From positions 1 to 10,119 of the forward strand of contig NZER01000512.1 in NCBI GenBank assembly GCA_002690445.1: a stretch of 10,119 nucleotides of DNA. The letters run 5' to 3'. The stretch's first letter is position 1. Every line of letters starts with the position of its first letter. This DNA is from Candidatus Pacearchaeota archaeon. Lineage in GTDB: Archaea > Nanoarchaeota > Nanoarchaeia > Pacearchaeales > GW2011-AR1. Both the position numbers and the translations under genes were made by a program. Below, in pieces: positions 5,814 to 9,699 of this stretch. Under the pieces are notes generated by a model that saw only the letters and a list, made by a program, of their open reading frames with translations, made no database searches and was not told where the DNA came from.

Positions 5814-5988
5814 AAGGATGTATAATATGTATTATTTATTAAAATTAATTAGATTTAGGGGAGCAAGGTGTAGGGAAGTGGGTCGATGTGGGTAGCGCAT
5901 AACATTTATTTATATTAAATACAAGCAAAAAATTTCTTATTCATATATTAATTCCCCCTTTATTATTGTTACTGGTAGCACCGAAGAC

Positions 5989-6016
5989 TTGAAGCTATTT
6001 ATATTATACATATAAT
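5989..6016 (+). promoter_or_regulatory. Weak candidate promoter in the AT-rich gap
   Basis: TTGAAG at 5989-5994, a 16-bp spacer and TATAAT at 6011-6016. An ATG follows 7 nt later (6024), opening a 23-codon ORF. Spacing matches the promoter family but the -35 is weaker and the A-tract spacer is absent, and TATAAT is common by chance in such AT-rich DNA. Confidence 0.25.
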
Positions 6017-6065
6017 TTATATTATGTCAAGCGCATCACACATTGCAATTACAAATCAAATATAT

Positions 6066-6198
6066 CCAAATATACCGCCGAATAATTATTATTAAATTGT
6101 AAATTTTTTTATATTTTGTCGAAATATGCTATCCACTAATCTACAGCCCAAATATAGAATCAAATAATTATTAATATGAATAATTGCGAATTTTTTTT
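6066..6198. repeat. Imperfect direct duplication of about 45-50 bp
   Basis: Copy 1 (6066-6110) and copy 2 (6148-6198) share CCAAATATA, then AATAATTATTA, both 82 bp apart, then AATTG, AA and a run of 7 or 8 T. Identity is patchy and in AT-rich DNA, but the order of blocks is kept, which suggests an old tandem duplication. Confidence 0.4.
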
Positions 6199-6333
6199 GG
6201 TTGGCCCGTAATATCGGCATCTCCACTTTGGGCTATATAGGCGCATTTAGAATATAATAGAGATATAAAGAATATAATGTTGATTCTAATAAATATTAAT
6301 AAATTTTCATTTCATTATTTCAAAAATACATTG

Positions 6334-6361
6334 TTGACTAAACAAAAAACTACTGTAATAT
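6334..6361 (+). promoter_or_regulatory. Sigma70-like promoter, leaderless design (6368 gene)
   Basis: TTGACT at 6334-6339, a 16-bp spacer with an A6 tract ending in CTG, and TAATAT at 6356-6361. Six nt then separate it from the ATG at 6368, as at the other leaderless promoters here. Confidence 0.7.
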
Positions 6362-6367
6362 ATATAG

Positions 6368-6580
6368 ATGAGTGAGAGAATGGCAAAGCTATACGAGAAA
6401 GCATGGAATCAAACCGTGCAGGGATTAAATGATTGGAAAAAGAATATAATTATTAATCATCCACTCTCTACTGATCGTATGCATCAAGACGTCTCAAGAG
6501 AGGTTGCGCGTGACGCAGCCAGACTTGCAGAACAATGGGACAAGGAAGAAGCCCCCATCCTCTCAGGCAATCACAACTAG
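6368..6580 (+). CDS. Small hypothetical protein (70 aa)
   Basis: Unrecognised. The 70 residues look largely helical: MSERMAKLYEKAWNQTVQGL, a short break at NHPLSTDRMHQD, then VSREVARDAARLAEQWDKEE, an amphipathic helix with alanine-rich faces. It is soluble, with no Cys pair or membrane segment. The start is fixed by the leaderless promoter, whose -10 ends 6 nt before the ATG, and there is no room for a Shine-Dalgarno sequence. A second small gene follows 13 nt after the stop and is probably co-transcribed. Function cannot be stated. Confidence 0.7.
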   Translation: MSERMAKLYEKAWNQTVQGLNDWKKNIIINHPLSTDRMHQDVSREVARDAARLAEQWDKEEAPILSGNHN

Positions 6581-6593
6581 AATAAATTTTATA

Positions 6594-6782
6594 ATGATAA
6601 ACCTCCCTCAAAACTATTGGCCTATACATAAAGATATGTGGTGGGCAGAACATGGCAAGCTCACCTACAATCAGCGGGTGGCTGTCCTCTCTAATCCCCA
6701 TAGTATTCTTGGGAAGAAGCTCGCTCAACGAGTACATGGCATGGTCATGGACATACTTGCCCCGAATAAAAAAGAAAATTAA
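6594..6782 (+). CDS. Small hypothetical protein (62 aa)
   Basis: Unrecognised. I place the start at 6594, giving MINLPQNYWPIHKDMWWAEH and then a helical basic C-terminal half (LGKKLAQRVHGMVMDILAPNKKEN). An in-frame ATG at 6504 would add 30 residues, but that stretch lies inside the preceding gene in another frame and reads as a shadow. The 6594 start sits 13 nt after the preceding stop, in an AT-rich context without a Shine-Dalgarno sequence. The Trp-rich N-terminus (YWPIHKDMWW) is striking and may mark a binding surface. The stop is 14 nt before the next promoter. Confidence 0.65.
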   Translation: MINLPQNYWPIHKDMWWAEHGKLTYNQRVAVLSNPHSILGKKLAQRVHGMVMDILAPNKKEN

Positions 6783-6796
6783 TTCAATTTATTCGC

Positions 6797-6824
6797 TTGA
6801 CTTTCTTTAAAAACCCTGTATAAT
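6797..6824 (+). promoter_or_regulatory. Consensus sigma70-like promoter, leaderless design (6831 operon)
   Basis: TTGACT at 6797-6802, a spacer TTCTTTAAAAACCCTG (16 bp) and a perfect TATAAT at 6819-6824, then 6 nt to the ATG at 6831. The spacer matches that of the rIIB promoter at 12 or more of 16 positions, which is far more than promoter function alone requires. Confidence 0.85.
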
Positions 6825-6830
6825 TATAGA

Positions 6831-7034
6831 ATGGCAAGAGGTAAAACAAAAGGTGCGGGTAGCTTCGTTAAAATCAATCTTCGGGAGCTAAACCGTGTTC
6901 TAAAGGAGGACGCAACTATCGTCGTTAGCAGACGCTTCGCAGAAGCATTAGACCTAGAGACGGAAAGTTTCTCCTCTACCACCAAGAACCAAACTGCCAT
7001 GCAACCAGTAGAACTACATAAAGAAGATTGGTAA
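6831..7034 (+). CDS. Small basic hypothetical protein (67 aa), leader gene of the RuvB-like operon
   Basis: A 67-residue protein starting MARGKTKGAGSFVKINLREL, followed by NRVLKEDATIVVSRRFAEAL and a polar tail. The core (VKINLRELNRVL, ATIVVSRRFAEAL) suggests a helix, a strand and a helix, the sort of small basic fold that could bind nucleic acid, but I cannot place it in a named family. The start is fixed by the leaderless promoter. The RuvB-like gene begins 13 nt after the stop with no promoter between them, so both are on one transcript. A role in recombination or replication alongside the ATPase is inferred from position only. Confidence 0.75.
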   Translation: MARGKTKGAGSFVKINLRELNRVLKEDATIVVSRRFAEALDLETESFSSTTKNQTAMQPVELHKEDW

Positions 7035-7047
7035 ACCTATACAACCT

Positions 7048-7986
7048 ATGACTGAAACAAACTATTGGCCTGACATCGTTGGGCAACCTATCGCCAAGAG
7101 GAAACTTGAATTTCACTTGGAAAACTATACTGCCTCAAGTATCCTGCCCCACCTCTTGTTCATTGCACCTAAAGGATGCGGCAAGACCATGATGGCAAAG
7201 GCAACAGGCAAGAACCTAAAACAAAGCGGCATACCTAAAGCCTTTATTGAATTGAATTGCAGTACGCTTCGATCTGTAGGACAGTTCATCAATCAAGTAA
7301 TCATCCCTCATGTCAATCAAAGGGATTGTACTGTTCTATTTGATGAGGCATCTGAGTTACCCAAGGATGTGAGTATGGCGTTGTTGACTATTCTTAATCC
7401 CAATAGGGATAATCGTACTTCATTTTCCTATGAAGATTATACTATTGATTTTGACTTTAGGCGTCAGAGTTTTATGTTTGCCACCACGGAAGCACATAAG
7501 TTGTTTCATGCTTTGATTGACCGTTGTGATCGCATAGACCTAGAGGAGTATTCATTTGATGAACTAGGTGAGATTCTTCAGCGCAACCTCCCTGACACTA
7601 TCTTTGATAAGGGTTTAAAGAAGGAGATTGCAACAGTCCTTCGTGGTAATGCTCGCGCAGCGCAGAAGATGAGCAACAACATTAAGTCTTTGCTCAAGCG
7701 TAAATCTAGCGATAAGATGACCAATGAGGTTTGGGCTGAGTTGAGTCGCGCCCTTGGTATTCTGCCTTTAGGATTAAATAGAATTGAGATTCAAGTTCTT
7801 AATTATTTAACAGAGAAGAAGGAGTGCAGTCTTACTAACCTTGCCGCCAAGACGGGGTTGACTGCCCAGTGCTTGCGTATGGATTTTGAATTGTACTTGC
7901 AGAAGCACAATCTAATGGAGATTAAAACCAGTGGTCGTTCCATCACGACCAAGGGGTTAGAGTATCTCAAAGATTTAAAGAAGTAG
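7048..7986 (+). CDS. RuvB-like AAA+ ATPase (Holliday-junction helicase motor type)
   Basis: A 312-residue AAA+ protein. Visible motifs are a Walker A, APKGCGKT at 40-47, a Walker B, LFDEA at 97-101, a sensor-1 region FMFATTEAH at 142-150, a candidate arginine finger in DRCDR at 158-162, and a sensor-2-like RGNARAAQKM. The last 75 residues match the winged-helix domain of RuvB in layout: LGLNRIEIQVLNYL, then SLTNLAAKTGL, then SGRSITTKGLEYL. RuvB drives branch migration of Holliday junctions with RuvA; bacterial RuvB is about 335-350 residues, so this one is slightly short. No RuvA or RuvC gene is visible nearby. A clamp-loader or other phage replication role is the main alternative. The Walker A begins with Ala where Gly is usual. 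It has no Shine-Dalgarno sequence. Confidence 0.85.
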   Translation: MTETNYWPDIVGQPIAKRKLEFHLENYTASSILPHLLFIAPKGCGKTMMAKATGKNLKQSGIPKAFIELNCSTLRSVGQFINQVIIPHVNQRDCTVLFDEASELPKDVSMALLTILNPNRDNRTSFSYEDYTIDFDFRRQSFMFATTEAHKLFHALIDRCDRIDLEEYSFDELGEILQRNLPDTIFDKGLKKEIATVLRGNARAAQKMSNNIKSLLKRKSSDKMTNEVWAELSRALGILPLGLNRIEIQVLNYLTEKKECSLTNLAAKTGLTAQCLRMDFELYLQKHNLMEIKTSGRSITTKGLEYLKDLKK

Positions 7987-8055
7987 TTTATCCGTGTAGC
8001 GTTAAACCGCGCCCGATGCCGGAGTCGGGGTCCATATTGGTTGTATGGGAACAGT
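7987..8055 (+). other. GC-rich structured 3' untranslated stretch
   Basis: Between the RuvB-like stop and the terminator are two small hairpins, CCCGA/TCGGG (8012-8016 with 8025-8029) and CCATA/TATGG (8032-8036 with 8044-8048). CGGGG at 8026-8030 could also pair with CCCTG at 8058-8062 (one G-U), which would compete with the terminator stem. With no gene close downstream, attenuation has no obvious purpose, so this may simply be a structured mRNA end. Confidence 0.35.
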
Positions 8056-8083
8056 CCCCCTGTTAACTCAGGGGGCTTTTTTT
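8056..8083 (+). terminator. Rho-independent terminator after RuvB-like gene
   Basis: CCCCCTG (8056-8062), loop TTAACT, CAGGGGG (8069-8075), then C and seven T (8077-8083). A textbook intrinsic terminator placed about 70 nt after the stop. Confidence 0.9.
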
Positions 8084-8290
8084 ATTGTGTCTTTTAATAT
8101 AAATAAGTGTAGCATCAAAATGTATAAATAATAATGTATGTTTTTTAATAGAGTGTAAATAATATAGTAGAGGATTATATTTGAAAGCAGACTTTGACAG
8201 GTTATGTCGTAATACGCAAATAACAAATGTAATAATGCAAATAAATAAAGGCTAGGCAATATATACTACTCTAAATAATATTAAATTTTT
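8084..8290. other. AT-rich gap with TATAAATA motifs and a short direct repeat
   Basis: No credible gene on either strand. It contains two exact TATAAATA octamers (8098-8105, 8123-8130), the T4-type late promoter core, and a near-repeat GTAATACGCAAATAA / GTAATAATGCAAATAA at 8209 and 8229. All are short and in AT-rich sequence, so chance is a serious alternative. It separates the RuvB-like operon from the structured RNA. Confidence 0.5.
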
Positions 8291-8291
8291 C

Positions 8292-8337
8292 TTGACTTGG
8301 CATAAAGGCGGCCGGCGGCGCCGTGCCAAAGTTTTTT
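8292..8337 (+). terminator. GC-rich hairpin with T6, also member of a two-copy upstream element
   Basis: TTGGCA (8297-8302) pairs with TGCCAA (8324-8329) around a very GC-rich interior (GGCGGCCGGCGGCGCC), followed by AG and six T (8332-8337). That fits an intrinsic terminator shielding the promoter 22 nt downstream. It begins TTGACTTGG and ends GTGCCAA, and the same ends recur at 9605-9643, so it may be more than a terminator. The GC content is far above its surroundings. Confidence 0.55.
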
Positions 8338-8358
8338 CAACAAAATGACTTCCGACCC

Positions 8359-8387
8359 TTGACAAACCCCCTTTTCTGTGGTACATT
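8359..8387 (+). promoter_or_regulatory. Sigma70-like promoter for the structured RNA
   Basis: TTGACA at 8359-8364, a 17-bp spacer and TACATT at 8382-8387. The predicted start, 7 nt past the -10, is A8394, which is exactly the first base of the 9-bp closing stem of the RNA below. Its layout matches the promoter at 9665. Confidence 0.65.
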
Positions 8388-8393
8388 ATATGT

Positions 8394-8543
8394 ATGACGG
8401 TGAGATTGGAAGCAGGATTAAGCCTTTGTAACAAGGTACAGGCATCCTGCCGCTCGTGGCCGAAAGCTACTGCTGAAGATGCATTGAAGGCAGACAGTGA
8501 CACGATAGGGACGAGGGAGGGTTCGAGCCCCTTACACCGTTAT
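8394..8543 (+). ncRNA. Candidate tRNA-like structured RNA, about 150 nt
   Basis: Ends pair as a 9-bp stem: ATGACGGTG (8394-8402) with CACCGTTAT (8535-8543), one G-U. Just inside the 3' strand is a tRNA T-arm: stem GAGGG (8517-8521) with CCCTT (8529-8533) and 7-nt loop TTCGAGC (8522-8528), matching the GTTCRAxxC consensus. An arm GCAGGAT/ATCCTGC (8412-8418 with 8444-8450) extends inward with GCCT/AGGC, and CTCGT/ACGAG (8453-8457 with 8511-8515) closes another. I found no normal D-arm or anticodon arm, and no encoded CCA. It is too long for a tRNA and much shorter than a known bacterial tmRNA, though a tRNA-like domain around a long insert is the tmRNA plan. The promoter places the 5' end at 8394. 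A 66-codon ORF also starts there; I favour RNA because both ends pair and the ORF runs into the next promoter. Confidence 0.5.
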
Positions 8544-8564
8544 CAATTTAACAAAGAAAAAAGC

Positions 8565-8592
8565 TTGACTCAGGAAAAAATCCCTGTAAGAT
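8565..8592 (+). promoter_or_regulatory. Sigma70-like promoter for the DUF932 gene
   Basis: TTGACT at 8565-8570, a spacer CAGGAAAAAATCCCTG (16 bp) and TAAGAT at 8587-8592. It has the same A-tract and CCCTG spacer as the rIIB promoter. The transcript should start near 8599, leaving a leader of about 40 nt, so this member is not leaderless. Confidence 0.75.
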
Positions 8593-8630
8593 AGAAGAAT
8601 AGAAAATCAACCTAAACCCATAAAGAAAGC

Positions 8631-8642
8631 GAGGCTCTCATG
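8631..8642 (+). promoter_or_regulatory. Shine-Dalgarno site of the DUF932 gene
   Basis: GAGG at 8631-8634 lies 5 nt before the ATG at 8640. It is one of very few SD-like sites in the window, and it goes with a long leader, in contrast to the leaderless genes. Confidence 0.6.
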
Positions 8643-9524
8643 CCCATTATAGCAAAACAAGAAATCGACACCGGCTACAACTTCAAAGTAAAGCAAGTTG
8701 AAGTTCCCCATCCTACACGTGACGGCAAGTCAGGTTATTTCATGAATATCCGAGAGGATAATGATGATATTCTTGGCTGGACAACTGAACGGTATGGCTT
8801 AGTACAACATGGTGATGCCATAGCATTTGCCGACAACGCTTTTGCGGATCGTGATATCGCAGTAGATCGCAAGGTCATTGTGACTGAAGGCGGAGCAAAG
8901 TTGCGTGCGCAGTATGATCTCAAGGGCGACTTGTTTAAGGCTGAGGTACCGAAGGTCGGTGACACTATGGCTTATCGCCTTACCTTACAGAATTCATTTG
9001 ATCGTACCTTGCGCCTCTCTTATGTGCTTGGGTTGGTTCGGCTGATTTGCACCAACGGAATGACCACAACTGAAAAAGAAGTGGAGATGACAAAAAAACA
9101 TTCCACCAATGTTAATCTTGGTGATGTCCTTTCTGCTGACGCCTTGGATAACGCGCTTAGCAAGCTTGAGAAGAGCTTGACCACTTATGGTCGTTTGGCT
9201 GAGACGGAAGTCTCTCAGGAGCAAGGTCTGATCATCCTTCAGAACCTCACCAATGGCAAAGTTTTCTCTGAGAAGGTTCGCGAAGCAATCGCTGGCATTT
9301 GGAATGAGCCAACTCACGAAGAGGATAAAGACCGCAACCTTTATAACCTTAACAATGCGGTGACTCAACATCTTACCCATGAGGTTGCAGGCGAGCGTTT
9401 TGAGTATGCGAACCGCGTGACAACTAACGTGCTGAAGCGTCTCGACCTTGCGGCTCGAAACAAGAAGCGTTTGGAAAAACTCTGGACGCCAACCAAGAAT
9501 GATGCGCTCGTGATCACAGAATAG
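8640..9524 (+). CDS. DUF932 phage/plasmid-like protein
   Basis: A 294-residue protein with the layout of DUF932 (phage/plasmid-like protein, TIGR03299 type). The signature parts are LGWTTERYGLVQHGDAIAFA at 45-64, a strand-rich region with GGAKLRAQYDL at 84-94, and NSFDRTLRLSYVLGLVRLIC plus TNGM at 118-141. The last corresponds to the family's N-S-x-D-(G)-S...R-(L/V)-x-C-x-N block. The C-terminal half is helical and ends in basic residues. Members are common on phages and plasmids; their biochemical role is not established, and DNA-linked functions are only suspected. It has its own promoter, leader and SD, and a strong terminator after it, so it is a single-gene transcription unit. Codon use looks somewhat more GC-rich than in the small genes to the left. 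Confidence 0.85.
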   Translation: MPIIAKQEIDTGYNFKVKQVEVPHPTRDGKSGYFMNIREDNDDILGWTTERYGLVQHGDAIAFADNAFADRDIAVDRKVIVTEGGAKLRAQYDLKGDLFKAEVPKVGDTMAYRLTLQNSFDRTLRLSYVLGLVRLICTNGMTTTEKEVEMTKKHSTNVNLGDVLSADALDNALSKLEKSLTTYGRLAETEVSQEQGLIILQNLTNGKVFSEKVREAIAGIWNEPTHEEDKDRNLYNLNNAVTQHLTHEVAGERFEYANRVTTNVLKRLDLAARNKKRLEKLWTPTKNDALVITE

Positions 9525-9574
9525 TTTTCGGTCATCACATGTCCGAAATATGTAGGACCTCGTAAATACAGGGG

Positions 9575-9603
9575 GCCCCTCCGGGTGGAGGGGCTCTTTT
9601 TTT
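9575..9603 (+). terminator. Rho-independent terminator after the DUF932 gene
   Basis: GCCCCTCC (9575-9582), loop GGGT, GGAGGGGC (9587-9594), then TC and seven T. An 8-bp perfect GC-rich stem with a strong T-tract. Confidence 0.95.
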
Positions 9604-9604
9604 C

Positions 9605-9643
9605 TTGACTTTGGTGTGGCGGGGGCAGCCGGTTCTGTGCCAA
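9605..9643 (+). repeat. Second copy of the TTGACTT...GTGCCAA hairpin element
   Basis: Begins TTGACTTTGG and ends GTGCCAA, like 8292-8329. TTGGTG (9611-9616) can pair with the final TGCCAA with two wobble pairs, and the interior is GC-rich (GGCGGGGGCAGCC). There is no T-tract here, so this copy is not a terminator. Both copies follow a T-run and lie 60-67 bp upstream of a TTGACA promoter. Confidence 0.45.
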
Positions 9644-9651
9644 GCAAGTGT

Positions 9652-9683
9652 GACAAATTGTCTCTTGACAAATGCTCATTTGT
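9652..9683 (+). promoter_or_regulatory. Operator-like palindromes within the 9665 promoter
   Basis: ACAAATG-CT-CATTTGT (9668-9683) is a perfect 7+2+7 inverted repeat overlapping the end of the -35 box and filling most of the spacer. Just upstream, GACAAATTGTC (9652-9662) is a second palindrome with the same half-site, GACAAAT. Two dyads with a shared half-site in a promoter are typical of a dimeric repressor site; the repressor is not in this window. Confidence 0.5.
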
Positions 9684-9693
9684 GGGTTATATT
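9665..9693 (+). promoter_or_regulatory. Sigma70-like promoter, leaderless design (9700 gene)
   Basis: TTGACA at 9665-9670, a 17-bp spacer occupied by the palindrome, and TATATT at 9688-9693, then 6 nt to the ATG at 9700. Its closest relative in the window is the promoter at 8359. Confidence 0.75.
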
Positions 9694-9699
9694 GTAAGT

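Larger units (their letters stand above)
5814..6333. other. AT-rich gap without credible genes
   Basis: About 520 nt of strongly AT-rich DNA. It holds a G-run patch (5858-5892), the inverted repeat ATTATA-CA-TATAAT (6003-6016), the direct repeat TTTATATTAT at 5998-6007 and 6016-6025, an imperfect duplication (6066-6110 and 6148-6198), and a far-spaced inverted repeat AGCCCAAA / TTTGGGCT (6145-6152 and 6227-6234). The longest ORF I found that could matter is 23 codons (6024-6095). Possible roles include a regulatory spacer, an origin-like region or decayed DNA; none is shown. Confidence 0.6.

Noticed and set aside
6024..6095. 23-codon ORF behind a TTGAAG/TATAAT pair
   Set aside because: Too short, -10 to ATG is 7 nt instead of 6, and TATAAT is expected by chance in this AT-rich stretch.
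6504..6593. Upstream ATG extension of the 62-aa gene
   Set aside because: The extra 30 residues lie inside the preceding gene in another frame and look like its shadow; 6594 is cleaner.
8394..8543. Ordinary tRNA gene
   Set aside because: The T-arm and a 7-bp acceptor with one mismatch fit, but I cannot find a D-stem or a 5-bp anticodon stem with a 7-nt loop, and the length is about double.
8394..8594. 66-codon ORF starting at the predicted +1 of the 8359 promoter
   Set aside because: Its position fits the leaderless pattern, so it stays possible. But the first 150 nt fold with paired ends and a consensus T-arm, the product has no family-like features, and the frame ends inside the next gene's promoter. 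I treat it as a by-product of the RNA.
8994..9671. 225-codon minus-strand ORF
   Set aside because: Lies antisense to the DUF932 gene and across its terminator, has no promoter or start signal, and all supported genes here are on the + strand.
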